Source: Siphonodentalium dalli
Taxonomy: Eukaryota > Mollusca > Scaphopoda > Gadilida > Siphonodentaliidae
Length of the DNA stretch: 64,000 nt
Direction of reading: 5' to 3'
NCBI GenBank assembly: GCA_032622095.1
Contig: CP136066.1
Location: 153,969,152 to 154,033,151 of the forward strand
The translations under genes and the position numbers were made by a program. How positions within the stretch are numbered: the first letter of the stretch is position 1; each line of letters begins with the position of its first letter. This document shows positions 14,301-29,300 of this stretch, in pieces. The notes beneath the pieces were generated by a model. It was not told the origin of the DNA. It saw only the letters and a program-made list of their open reading frames with translations, and made no database searches.

Positions 14301-17300
14301 AGTCATGGAAGGGTAAAAGTTTGATCATTTATGAATTAGATCTGGAATTTTTATTCTTAAATGGTTATCTCTCCCAAGGATGTCGCTGTTTCTGAATCTT
14401 CACAGTCGACAGCTACGTTCATGCATCAGTTAGAGAACCGAGAGAGTAAGAAGATGCTGGAGGCCGTCATGGATCAGATGAAAAGAATAGAGTGAGTGAA
14501 CCATCTCCACGCCTCAAAATATGGTGCCGCGCATTTGCAGAATGAGGTCCTCAGATGGTGAATTTAGTGATGCTTGTCTTCTGTGCGGCATAGTATCACT
14601 AAATTCACCCTCTGGGGACCTCATTCTGCATTGTCCGGCACAATATTTTTAGGCCTGACCATCTCACAATGAGATCCAGTCGTGCGTCATGATGTGAAGA
14701 TGTCATGTGTTCGAATACCATTCATCATCCTCATTTTATCAAGACCATGCATTTTGTTTACAATGAATTATGTCCCTTCACTTGACATTGACTCGAGTGG
14801 ATCGATAGGGTGAGTGAACCATTTGGGATATTCGTTCCATGTCCAAATTTTTTATATACAGCACGATTTAATCTCGGCTATACATGTTGGTCTAGGTAAA
14901 TAAATACTCGTGGCAAGGCCATTAAAAATTAATGTCTGGGTTCACGGGCAATTATGTCTAAATTTTGTGATGAGGGAGGGAGGCTATTTATATTTATTAT
15001 TTATTTTAAATTCTTCAAAACATACCTCAAAATCGAATAATCTGTTTTCATGATTCCAAGTAATACAGTCTCTGTGTAATCACATGTATAGCTCAATACT
15101 TGGGGATATTCTGACACTTCTGTTGCCCCAATGCCCACATCATGGCTCTAAATGGCTATTGAGGAATGGCATAGCATGAGTTTTGTCTGGTTCTATTCAT
15201 GATAGGGTGAGGGAACCGCTCAATGTCTCCCACCAAATATCAGAACTGTACAATGTAACCACACATGTAGAGAAACACACACCACTCAAATTAAAACAAC
15301 TTCTGACAATTGAATTAGGAATTCTAAGAAAGCTGATTCAAATGTATCAGGAACAATTCTCAGTGACACTGAAGTTATTTTTCTAGTGTTCCAAAAGAAT
15401 CCTATATACCGGTTTATACCATTAAACTCTTGTATGGATGGCTGCTGATGTGGGTACATGTCTGTGCATGTGTTGTCAAAATGACAGTTCTGATAAATTG
15501 GTTGAATTCATTGGGAGGAACTTCAAGAAGAAACTATGTCATCCGATTTAATCGCTTGTAGAAAATCGCTTACATACAACGGGATAGATTTTGTTCGTGT
15601 TAAAAAAAATTTTTTTTGTTTGTTTTGTTTTAGATTTTGCGACGATAAATAGTTTTGATGCGGCGGGCTTTTAGTGATGCGGGCAGGGCCCGTGAACCCA
15701 GACATTAATTTTTAATGGCCCAATATGTAGTATAAATAAAATATTTTGATGCAGAGCTTAAAAATCGTGGCTGACGGGAATGAAAATATAGCAATTATTT
15801 TATTGTGGCCTAATCATAATTATATTTGCAGTTATCAAAAGAAAACACAGGTCAGTTTTAAATTTGAAGTTCATCTGATTAATTTTTTGGTAATTATGAC
15901 CACTTTTCGACTAAGAATTTTGCTTTCCGCATATCATCCCTTTCATGACGGGAGATGAGTTGATGCAGCATTAGGGAGCCCCCCATAGGGAGCCTCATAT
16001 TTTTTAGAGAATGCACTGGCTTACATAGTCAAGGTAAATATTGTTAGGCCAATGTATTCTCTAGAGAATGCATTGGCACAGGGTTTTCACAAAACATCAG
16101 GAAGCTCCAGTCATGAAAGGGTTAACCTGAGTATTTATTGTTTGGTTTTTGTTCTCAGAAGAGAACACAAGTCATAGAAGCCACCCTTGTATGGGCATAT
16201 GTAGTCAAGCAGTCGTATTTGTCAGGCAGTCAGAAATTTATTCTAAATTTCAAATTTCAGTTTGGAAAGGAGAGAACTTGAAGATAAACTGAGAGTAGTT
16301 GACACCAAGCATCAACAAATTACACAACTACCTCGATATCAACAACTTAATGAGAGGGCGGGGCTACCTGGATATCAACAACTTAATGAGAGGGAGGGGC
16401 TACCTGGATATCAACAACTTGATGAGAGGGTGGGGCTACACAATGTCAACATCATTGGACAACAGCTGCCAGTGAAATCTATGGATGGACACTTCATTGA
16501 GAAGATTGCAGACCAACGTAACGAGTCTGAGCTAATTGGCGTCAATATAGGTGGTATGAGTGATACTGTTAATAGCAGTGGGCCACTGCAGTCGTCTCTT
16601 GATGGTAGTCGAGCTATCCCTATGGAAAGAGTTAAACAGTATCAACAACAACTCTTGGCACGACATGAGAAAAATCGGCAAATGACGGCAAGTGCGGATG
16701 TTGACCTACATGAAAGACGTGAGCGATTGATGGAGCGTTTTCCTAACGTCAGAGCCATTGGTTTGGCTGGAGCAGACCAACAGGTGCCAGGTCACATTGA
16801 TGCTGGTGTTGCAATGACAGTACCCACGGCTTATCAGGAGACTCGCCTTGATACCTCAGTTGGCATCCATCATCGTAGTGATGTACCTGGAGGTATGCTG
16901 CAGACTTCTGTGCATGCTGATATTAACACCAGTCTACCGAATAAGAAAGCAAATAAATTTGAAGACGTCAGGAAATCCTTGCCGTTTGATGAAGTGTCAC
17001 CCACCAGATCATTAGATCATAATAGTTTCAGTATTGATTCAGCAGATGACACCCTCGCTTCAGAGTCGACTGGCAGCAGCCCTGTTTTAAATAGGAAATT
17101 TGATTCCAGGATAGAGCCAGGACGACAAGCATGGAAAAAGGATGAAGCTCCATTGATAATGACGGAGCATAAAGCTTCACTTGCCGATGACTCAGATCCT
17201 TTTGGTGCAATACGTAAACAGCTGGAAGATTTTAAGTTGATGAAGGATAAAATTGTCGGTAGATATGAGCAGCGAGATGATATTATTCCATCTCAGGTTA

Positions 17301-20300
17301 GTAATATCCCTTTCATTTTCTCACCAAATACTTGTGTTTTCTGAAACATGAGTATTGTTTTCAAAAACCGTATCATGCATGTCTGAACTATTTCTACACT
17401 AAATACTTATTGACGAGTAGTACCCTCAGGAAATGGTAAGAAAATGAGTTCAACAAGCGATTATATAGGTCGTTTTGTTGAATTTAATATCTGAACATTT
17501 CCCACCAATAAATTCTTCTGCATTTGTATTATCAATTCATATGTCTGTCGTCTGCTTTCATTTCTTGAACATCCCTCCGAATGAATAATAGTCTGTCCCA
17601 ATATATACTTTTATAACTGGTGGGAGGATCCATTTAAATTTACCGTAGTTCACCCTGTCAGGAGAAAATTTTGATTTTTGTCACTGAAAAGTAGCCATTT
17701 CCTTGCACCTGAGACAATAAATAGGAACATTGAAGCTTTGCACAGAAAGCAAATTGACCTCAATTTAATGAACTAAAAGCATGTAAGTGACACAATGCGA
17801 ATTTAAAATGCGAGCGACTGATTACTAATCAACTTGCAGAATGTTGAAAACAGCGATAAAGCTTTTGATTAACAAGGTATTGAAGCCAAGAATTACAGAA
17901 CGGATAATATTTGGTTCTACATGCATGGTATTACAAATCTTACAATGAAATAGTCAAGCAAATAACAATTTGTCGTGCCAGGAAATTTACCGACATTAGC
18001 TGGAAATTTTTTGGCATGAAAGCTGACCATGTGGTAATGATACCCAAAAAAGGGTAAAATTACAACTACTATTAATGCGGATCATTATCTCGACGCTAAA
18101 CTGGCACAAATTCAACACTATTACTAGTATTTAGTACAAGTTCCACATTACACGGAAAAGCAGGAAAATTACCACATGGCATTGTTAACATAGGTTGAGG
18201 TTCCAAAGGAGTGAAGATAGGGACTACTATACCATCAGATCTTTAAACGCGACTATAAACCTACACAAAATGCGCAATTATTACTGGCAAGGCTTTTTGT
18301 GGTAACATTTTGGTGGGAAAGCAGACCCGGTCGCATTGTTGACATGGCTTGAGGCTCCAAAAGGGTGAAACATTCTGCCATCGGATATTTATAAATGACG
18401 TAAATACTGGCAAACTGACGCAAATGCTACATTATTACTCAATTAATGGTCAACATTTTGCACTCACTGATCATCAGAATATAGTCTTTGGTGCATCGTC
18501 TTGTTCAGGAGCATCGACTAAGTTTTCTGTGGTCGATGGCGACGAGTTTTCAGGTCTCTCGATGAAACAAAACAAAGTAATTTTGGCTGGTCCCCAGGCA
18601 TTGCTAGGCCTCAGATTTATTTTGTAAAAACCTTCCTTGTGACTCATATTGATAATGAATGTATTCAATGATACTGCAACATTTCATGAAGGTGTGGAAC
18701 TGGTTGTGCAGGCAATTTTCTTTTGATGGCACTGGTATCTTTGATGTGATTGATTGGTTTAACTTTCGCCGACAAATCGTTACCAAGGACTGTGTAGACA
18801 ACTGTCCACGTGGCATGTGTTACTGATCACATTTTATTCACTTTAGGCATCAAGTGCATGATTCTTGCAATCTGTTAATCGTCATTGTCCGACGTCACCC
18901 CTCCTGTGGAAAAAGGGGGTTGGGCTCAGTCTGTGGCCATTTTGTGGCCTAATACGAGGTCATTGCTGGGGAGGGGAATGAGGCCACTAGACGGCCTACC
19001 TATATCAGCAGAAACCCTGGTAGACCACACACCAGAACTGTTATTATGATCTTGCTTCCGATTATGCTACTACCATTCTACTGTTTTGGGTTGTTTAAAA
19101 GTGAAACACTCCGGTAGGGATACAAAATAGACATGGGGAATAATCTTGCTAAAAGTTGTAATTTTTACAAATATTATACAGTATCTAAATTGACAACAAC
19201 ACACACCGTCATCCTTAGATATTAATTAAATGCAGTGATTCCCGGTTGCGAAATCAATTGCATTATTTTTCTTGCCAATAGTTGTGTCCCAAACCGAGAA
19301 GTAGGGCTGGACGATATTAATGAAAATAAAAACCGCTATTTTTGGAAATTAAAACTGTGGTTAACGATATAATCGCATTTTTTTTTTAAACAGATACTGG
19401 AGACTGAAAACAATTTGTCACTACATGTATTCGATAGAAACACATCATTGGTATTAATTTTAACAAGTTAACGTCGGGAATAACATACACAACCACTCAA
19501 CAAGTGACAACCTCGTGCTCGATCGATATTCGGAATGAAAAGTAAATTCACTTGTTAAATTACGGTATTCGGACAATTTCGGTCCGGTGACTTGACAAAT
19601 TCTGGTTTACACCGGTAATTAGTAAAACCATTATCTCATCTATGGCAAAACTAAAACCGTTCCATACTATATAGTATCCTTTTCTTACTCGGTATGTTCT
19701 ACTTTGTTGAGTAAATATATATGTTATTTCCGATGACACTCGAGTCGCTTGACAAATGGAAATGTGGTTTACTGACAAGACAAATTTGACAATGAGGGTC
19801 AGTCTTTCAGCGAAGTTCAAACACGCGTAGTACATAATCTTTGGAATTCGGTCAAGCAAGGGCACCATGTATTTTTGGGTGGGTTTGAAGCTCTAATTCA
19901 ATTAATTGGTTTTAACCAATCGCAGTGAATGATTTCTTCTAGACGATAAGAGGGCGGTAACTTAGCCCATTTATTATTATGATTGATGGTGCATGTGGAT
20001 CATTGTGCTGAAGGAAGAGGCGTGGCATAACTGACATTCATCGATCTATCACCTGATCAGTCATCGATTCATTTTGGTGCATTCTCTTGTAATTATAACC
20101 CCCGCAACGAAGTTAGGGGGGGTATACTGGAGTCAGCTCGTCTGTCCGTCGTCCGTCCATCCGTGAGTCAAATTTGTCCGGACTTTTTTTGGTGGAGTTA
20201 TCCCCCCTTTTTCGACTTAGAATTTTTTCGCAACATGTATAATTTTGTCTGAGCTTTTATTCCTACAATTTTGGTCAATGTTTTTTAATCTTGGCACTGA

Positions 20301-23300
20301 TATTTAGTACCATGGGAACCTGTGCACCTGCGATCATGATGTCTGTCCGACTTTTTTTGGTGGTGTTATTCCCCTTTTTCGACTTAGAACATTTTTGCAA
20401 CATGCATAATTTTGTCTGAGCTTTTATTCCTACATTTTTCGGTCAATAGGTTTAAGATTAGGGTTAGGGTTGTGCACCTGCAATGGGAACTGTTATTTTA
20501 TTATTTTAACTAAATGTTTACTGACATGTGAAACATCTTAGTATTTTAAAACACGGGGGGTATCCTTAGTCCCATCGGGACAGTCACACCTCTAGTTAAT
20601 ATTAAGCAGGGAAGTTGGAGGGTCTGTGTAATATTGTGAGCGAAAGGGGGGGCGTATTATGGGTTCCCTTCCCTACATGTAATTTCGTCAGTCGTTCTGG
20701 ACGTTGTTTAATATGATGATTGAATATTCAAAAAATCAGGACATGGGAATTAGTATTGAACGATGATTCTGTACTGAATGAACTGTGAATGAACTGTGTT
20801 CTCAATCAACACACAAAATGTGGACCGTACTTACTTGATTCAAGCCCAATGCTCCCTGAGCCTCCCTCCCGATTTAACCTGTTTTCTATTCTGTGTGTTT
20901 TGATTGCACACATGGATGTAACGTTACGCTGGGCTTTTAAAACTTAAATAACTTGATTTAGGCTTGAGTTAAATTATTTCTTTGTACACGTTTATGATCG
21001 GCTGGCACCCACTGATCGACGACGATATTACGATTATTTTAGTTTACCGGTAGACGATATTACTGACGATATTGAAATTTTAACTGGGTATTGTCGATTA
21101 ATCGGGAAAACCGCCCAGCACTACCGAGAAGTAAATATTTACAAATTGAGCATAGTTCAGAGGATGTTTTCTATGGAGTGGACGGTCAATTTGTTTGAGT
21201 TTTTGGCGATGTTATTAGAATGCTACATTCCTCCAGTTGGCATAGTGCGCGAGCAGTAACTTTAATATCAGTTTCATGCACTCAAACAAGCCCATAATAG
21301 AACTTTAATATGTTGCAATATGCTAAATAGTAATATTTACAAATTTTGGGGGGGGGGGGGTGGGTGGGTCACAAAAGTTGACCCTGGTAAAAATAAGAAA
21401 CGGAGGTAGAACTTATTTCCATTGTCTGCAAATTTGTTCCAGACTAAAAAATTGCCTAGGCATATTTCTGCTATTTAACAGGGCTGCCAGCCTAAATAAT
21501 ATAGTTAAAATGTGTGTGTGATTATTTTTTGTAGGTTCCTCATGAACTAAGCACAATAATTGAGATTGACACTCCAGCAACATTACGATCCTCTCATAAG
21601 ACCATTGGCGTGCTCAGCCAACCTCATTCTCAGTCCATGCCAAAGAAGACCCTCGATTTCTCTCGGGATTCTCCATCAAAAGTAAACGATATTATGCTGT
21701 CATCAGGGAGACCTTCAAGTGACTCTTCCTTCTATGCTACACACACAGGCAATATCAGCGGTATACTGCAGGAGGCCAAAGAATACAATGAGGAAATTCT
21801 AAAAAAAATCAAACAACAGACAAATTCAGCATTTGATACGCTATATGATGCAGATACGACTCAGGGAAGTAAGGACGGGAAACTTGCATCAGTTGGCAGT
21901 CTCAGTCAATTCTCTATACAATCAGGTATGGTATGTTGTAGTCAAGCCTGCAAATAGTGTGTCTGTCATTTGCAGAATGAGGTTCCCAGAGGGTGAGTTT
22001 AGCAACGCTATCCCACATGGCATGCTAGCATCACCAAATATACCCTCTGGGAACCTCATTCTGCTGAGGCTTCAACTACTATGGGAGACCTATGATCAGA
22101 TTGAATTTCCCCAGTTGAAGTTGGTGATGTTCACCCATTACGCGGTGGGGGAATCACATGGTTTTGAGTTGATGAGTATCACACATTCAAAATGGCCGAG
22201 GCGATCTCAAACATGACCAGAAAGGAGGAAAAAGCTGATAAACTAGGATAATCATATATTACATAGTATTTTGGCAGCTACAAGCATATGCTATACTATT
22301 TTTCAAACAGGCTGATACCTCATTTGTGTCCAAACTCACAGTTTTACCATTGCTTTAACATTCTGACCAAAGTTGTCAGTCAAAGGATTCTCCTAGATGT
22401 ATATATATATGGACTGGTGTATTCCACGAACCTCCGACTGGCAACTTTGGTCAGGATGTTATAGAAATTACTGAGCATTTCCGAACAAATAAGGTATCAA
22501 CTTGTTTTAAAATTAAACTAGCATATGCTCATAACAGTCAACATGCTATGTTCTGTGTGTTCCTTATGTATTATGTTTTTGTGCATTTGAAACCCACCAT
22601 GCATTAGTCACCTCGATTAAGCATTTTATCTTCTGCAAATTAATCGGGGGGAAATAGAAACTTCCCAGAAAGGAAAAAGTAACTAAAAATAATGTTAATT
22701 TGAGCTATAGATACTTCCCAGAAGATGAGGCCTAAGCAGAATGAGGTCACACAGAGGGCGAATTTGGTGATGGTAGGCCCATCTCTAGTTTTACCTGTTT
22801 TATTTTTTGTTACATAAATACATAGCGTAGTCCAGGAATCAGTGCATTTCCATGCATTGGGCGCAATTTCTGTTCTTATAGCATCACTTGTCGTGGTTGG
22901 ATCCAAACATAATTTGATGTTTGTGATTATTTATAATAGAGGGAAGACAAACTATTCCCTACAATATCAATCGCAGTGCATCTATGTCATAATATTTCAA
23001 GTTTTTATGCAAGCCTTGAAATAGTGAGCCTGTCAATTGCAGAATGAGGTTCCCAGACTTGAGAGGGTGAATTTAGTGATGCTATCCCGCACAGTGGGCT
23101 AGCATCACCAAATTCACCCTCTGGGAACCTCATTCTGCTAAGGCCTAAGCAGAATGAGGTCCCCAGAGGGTGAATTTGGTGATGCTAGCATGCTGTGCGG
23201 GATAGCATCACTAAATTCACCCTCTGGGGACCTCATTCTGCAAATGACAGGCTCACTATTTCAAGGCTTGTTTTTAAGCTAACCACTGGACAAGAGGTGC

Positions 23301-26300
23301 AGCCCTCGAAATTAAGAAAAATGTCCCACAACAAATTTGGTGCTGTGGCATTATAGGTTTTTATGTTGCCACAGCATTGCTTGCCGTGGTAAATTTTGAG
23401 GACTGCAGGTGGCACATTATCATACACCATAATTTATCTTTGTAGACACACCATCATCAATCCACATATCTCCAGAGAAGGAAAGGACTGACCTGAGAGG
23501 TCAAGGTCATGACCTCAGTATGCAGAGTTCATCATCCACTAGCTCCCGACGCACATGGGCAGAAGAGCTAGCTGTATTTAGGAAGGAAGATAATTCAGCT
23601 ACTAAATCTGTTCTCAGCCATCATTCTATTAGTGCCACAAGTGGTGGGCGATCATTTGATACAAAAAATTCAGCTGATAATTCTGTTGATTTTGTTTCAT
23701 TACGACCAGACAGCACATTTGAGGATAGTGTTGGGAGGTCGAGGATTGGATCCGCCATTTCACGTAATACCCCAAAAGACGATAGTGCTGTCAAGAGAAC
23801 TATTTCGCCTCATAGTAGTTTTGTATCTGGTGCTTCAACAAAGGACATGAGTTTGCCTCATGTATTCTCACAAAATGTTACTTCAGAACTAACGCAGTAT
23901 AGTTTGCCGAGTTCTAACGACAATAGTTTTAGCATGTCTCGTTCCAAAGAACAGAGGACAAGTGATATCTCCTCAAATACAGGTCAGTTGGTACATAATT
24001 CATTATTGACTAGGCTGCCAGAGCATACAGTGAATTCAACTCAGCATTATTCATCAACAGAAAGTCGTTTACCAATTCGTGACACTACACCTGGTCAAGA
24101 TGCCAGCGAAGTTTGGAGGACACCAAACCTTGCTGATGATGATAAGTACAATTCTGAGCATGGCGCACATGTGACTGGGCGTGGTTTTGAAATTAGTGGG
24201 CGTAGCTTAGATATTAGTGGAGGTATCAACCAACATAGCTTATCTGTGATAACTAACGATGGCGCACACAACCCTAGTCTGATGCAGTCTTATGTCTCAG
24301 ATGATAGAGTGTCAATTCCACCAGCGTCATCCACGAAAATATTCACGAGATTGGATCCAGGTGGAAGATCAATTGATGATGAAAAATCTCCAGGAATGTT
24401 GTCTGCAACGACATACATGAGCTTCCCTGATAGTTTGTCGCCTGGACGATCATTAACTCAAAGGTCTTCGCCTGGTCGACCAGTGTCTCGTGGTGATGTG
24501 CAAAGCTTTGAAGAGTACTCATTAACTCCTTCGGGAAATGAGTTATCGGCCAGTCTGATACCCGATATAGTGCCATATTCTGAGAGAGGTGCTCATTCCG
24601 ACAGCCAACGAGACAAGAGTGGTTTTTCAGAGTATAGCTTGTCTGATATGAGTGGTGCAAATAAATCTCACTTTATGAAGTCACAAGCTTCTGTTCATGA
24701 AACAGAAAACAGAGGTCAAGTGCCTGATGAGATGTTCACTCGTCTGAATTTAGATATACCGCCCAAAATTAACAACAGTGCTTACTCGCCAGGACCTTTT
24801 TCGATAACCAGTTATATGGATCTTCCAGACAATGTCAAATCAATGATTGTAAGGCCTGACGTCCCCGGCGGAACTCCAGACGTAAATCAGTTATCTTCAC
24901 GAAGTGGAGCTGAAAGTCTCGAACAACTATCATTGAGTCAAACTCAATCAGACATGACCAAAGTTTCAAGTATCCAGACGTCGGAACCAAACATAAGTCA
25001 GTATACACTAAGTACTGAAGGCGGAAGCGTCGACACTTCAATGGAGGAGAAATTATCAAAGTACGACAGATTAATAGAAGAATCGCAAGCTTTGGTTGAC
25101 AAACAGGAGGCAGGGATTGGTCAAACAGAAGGTCAAGGTCCGTCTGGTCAAAGATTGGCCATTCCTGGTTATTTAGTTGGGTCAAACCATTCGTTGAGTC
25201 AGCACACCTTGAACAGTAGTATGGATAGTTCGATGGAGGAGAAACTGACGAAGTATGATAGGTTAATTCAGGAGTCACGTGACATGGTGGACAAACACAA
25301 AGCGGGCGTACCAGAATCATTTAATCTATCGGACGGAGACATTCAGCCAAGTTTAGATATGGAGGTATGTTGACATTAGCCAGGTTTAGCAACATGTACT
25401 TGTAACTTGTAATCATGTTTTACTATGATAGTGTTAACCCTTTGGAGAGTATCTGTAACGTTATATACATGACGTCATGAGTAAATTTAACGTCAACGTC
25501 ATAGCAATAATTACTAACAAGTTCGGGTCAAAAGTGTCCAATAATTCGTTTTAATTTATGTGCATTTTTTTTTAACGTGTGTTATCATAATCGATTTATA
25601 CACTTATACATTCGGGACATTATATTAATCAAAATAAGTCCTATACAAATCATTTATAAATCATATGATTTATTGAAATCATATGATTTATTGAAGTAAT
25701 GTCTACATAAAATAACACTTCCTGAAACGACATATATGTCGTTCTACTCCTCAACCGATAGACGACATATATGTTGTTCAACTCGCCAAAGGGTTAAGAA
25801 AATGTCACATGGGTTTATTTCCCCTAAACCTCCATGTTTATTGATATCAGGCCAACGTAAAATGTGTAAACAATAGTTGGTGGTGTTGACTGATAGCCTG
25901 CAAATGGTGTGTCTGTCATTTTCAGAATGAGGTCCCCAGAGGGTGAATTTAATGACGCTATCCCGCACGATGGGCTAGCATCACCAAGTTCACCCTCTGG
26001 GGACCTCATTCTGCTTAAGCCTCAATTGCTAAGGGAGACCTATGATAAGATTGAAGTTCCCCAGTTGAAGTTGATTATGATTTTGCATTTTATCTTCTCC
26101 AAATTAGACTAAAAACAATGTTAATTTTAAACTATAGATACTTTCAAGAAAATGAGGTGTAAGCAGAATGAGGTCCCTTGAGGGTGAATTTGGTCATGCT
26201 AACCCGCTGTGTGGGATAGCATATCTAAATTCACACTCTGGGGACCTCATTCTGCAAATGACAGACACACTATTTGCAGGCTTGCACACTGACCAGCCTG

Positions 26301-29300
26301 AGTGTCTTGGTTGATAATAATTTTTTTTAGATAGTTTCCTGGGTATGAAATAATACATATGAGTTGAAAATTCCCACCCGGAGATGATTCCATCAATTAA
26401 TATTGATTTTAATTTGATATTATTTTATAATTTATTATAATGTTGTAAATATAGTATCAAATAATGGGACATTTATTTGTTCCATATATAGATCTTTTAG
26501 ATAGAGGCATCCAGAGTGATGCTCCGTACGAATGCGAGCCACAAACTGTCTCCAATTGATTGTATTCATTGTAATTTCAAATGAGAATCAAGTAAATAAG
26601 CCCTAGAGTGTATTATATGCTTATTTTTTATACATAAAATAACAAATAAACGCAAATATAAAAGACGGTCATAAATATAAGGGACTATTATTGAATGGCA
26701 CAGAGTTATTTTATACGAAAAAAATAGAAATAAAATCAATATTAATTGATAGACGCATCTCCGGACAGGGGTCTTCGAGTTTATTTATTATTTCGTACCC
26801 AGGAAACTATACAAATCATGTTGCGGAAGAGATAATCCACCTTTAATGTGATTCTTGTTACAGGGGCTGAGTAGTGAATCCGGAATCACTGATGAGCCAG
26901 ATTTGACTCTTTTGACATTGAGTTCAGAAACAAGCATGCTGAAGCCAACAGATCTTAGTCTGTTCGAAGGTGACCTCAGGGCTGAAGATTCTGTGCTGTC
27001 ATTCGAATCACATGAGCGTGAGACACTAGACTCTACTGAGGAACATTTGGACAGTTATGAAGATGTCATGATCTTCACTTCAGGTTATTATCATCTTTAG
27101 TCAGATATATGAATACAACAAAACACTTTCGGAAAGCCACCCCTATTATGATCACAGTGATCCAAGTCCCATAACAATCGCATAATAAATAAGCCAAAAA
27201 ATAAATAAATAATACCCCGACCGGTTGTCGGCTATCTCCGTCGCAAATCCTCATATGACATCAAATGAGTAGACTAATTAAAAACATGGAATCGGAGTTA
27301 ATTATGTCTACCTATATGATGTCATCTGAGTGGCGATGTAACATGAGCGCGTGAGTGTAATCGAATTACTGCGGGGCAGGTCAATAACATTGTGTATACA
27401 TGGTGAATTGTCATCACACGTTGAGTTATCTTCACTTGTGATTTGTCATAAGTGCTGTTTGGGAAGTTATTGTTTTGACAAAAAATAGAGAAGGCCGATT
27501 GAGCAGGGTAGATAACACTGTCGTGTAAAAATAAAAATAAAAACTCTATTCAGGTGCGTGTTCATGATGTTGTTTTAATTTTCCATATATATGCCCCGAG
27601 TGTCCTATATATTCACAATCATTTTTCATTCATTCATTTTGAAAATGCCAAATAAATGCAGTGTTTTCGGCTGTGGCCGTTGTAGTGACTCAATTAGGTA
27701 TAATTCTATATTCATTTCCAAACGATGTTCGTTTACGTGACATTTGGGCGGGATTTCCGTGGGCAAAACGTCAACTCCCATAAAGAATATAAATTTGCCA
27801 GAGCTTCCAGTCATGAGTATATAAAATCAAACCTATCGCCAAAAAGCCAATGCATATACCAAATAAAGAGTGTTTAATTTTACGAGTCGAGCATGGTTAC
27901 GAATACATAAAATTGCAGTTAAAGTGTGGAGTATATTGATGAAAAATTTAGTAAATATTCACGATGACAACTATTCCAAGTCGAGTCCCACTTTACTTCA
28001 CCATGACTCAATAAAGAGCATTTCACGTTAAGCGTATTTCTGATATGGTGCGAATAAAATGCATTTAAAGACATATTATGGACTTGTTCGGGTGCTTGAA
28101 ATTGATAAGTTAGTACTCAGGCGCTATGCCAACCTGGGGAATGTAACATTCTACTAACATCGGCGAAAATTTCAAAGAAATCGACCAAACCATTGCATAG
28201 AAAACATCGTCTGAACTATGCCCAATTGTAAATATTTACATCTCGATTCGGGACGCAACTATCGGCGATAATCTAACACAAATGATTTTGCCAACGAGAG
28301 TCATTGCATTTAATTACTATATAAGAATTACGTTGTGTATAGTCAATTTGGATTAATATTTGTAACAAATAACTATTTGAGCAAGATTAGTCTCAATTTC
28401 TACTTGATCACCATACCGGAGTGTTTCACATCACTTTAATAAACCTGAAATGGCTATGACTTTTGACGGGTATATAAAGCATGTATATCGAAAGTTCGTG
28501 TACATGTATTTACATGTATTGATGTAATTAGTAAATACTCAGGATGACAACTACTTTAAGTCGAATCCCCATTTTAATTTACCATGACTCAATAAAGAGC
28601 GTTTCATGTTAAGCCTATTCCTGATATGGTGCGAATAAAGAGCGTGATTACTTATTAAACTGGATTATTATCCCTCCTTCAAAAAGTGTTATATATAATT
28701 GGATGTTCAAACGAACCACAACCAACGTTTATATCTTTTATAATGCTATTGTTGTGTGTAATTGACATAAAAAGGTCAATAATATATGCCCATTGCCATA
28801 TATACATGTACATAGATAAACTGGCAAACAGCATAAGGCAGTGAAAAATTGGTATAAATTCAAATATGTATAAGAAGTCGAAAATCGTAGAAGCTTACGA
28901 CTGTCGTTTTGTTTTGATAGTAACGGGAATTCCCCTAATCGCTATGTCATTGTCACGTGTTAAATCATGTGACCACACTGACCGCTGATCATGTGACTTC
29001 AATCACGTGACTTCGACTACAACATAAGATCTGCATTCTTTCGGATTTCGTTTTTCTTCGTTATAAAAACCAAATTAGCGATCAAACACAAGATTATTTG
29101 TGCAAATCGGACATTTTAGTTATATATTATATATAAATATAGGTATATTGAAAGAAAATAGTAACACATTTTCAGAATAATATTCCTTCAAGTGTAAATC
29201 TAGATAATAGCTAACCAATATAAAGTCAACTTACCAGTTCGTTGTCTTTGTTAAACTATATTTTATTCTAGGAATAATTTCTGCCTTGGAGGATAAAAAA

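Larger units (their letters stand above)
19090..21270. repeat. Interspersed repeat split by a hAT insertion
   Basis: The outer parts 19090-19301 and 21124-21270 together match, in reverse, the continuous sequence at 28095-28450. Shared words include GTGAAACACTCCGGTA, TAAATATTTACA and GCATAGTTCAGA. The host repeat is therefore older than the hAT element. Confidence 0.8.

Noticed and set aside
20445-20472. Telomere-like ttagggttaggg
   Set aside because: Only two units, inside a CCGTCC-headed repeat; not an interstitial telomere.
24835-25320. Long open frame on the minus strand
   Set aside because: It is antisense to CEP295 exon i; the plus strand has the frame-consistent, spliced and repeat-bearing protein.
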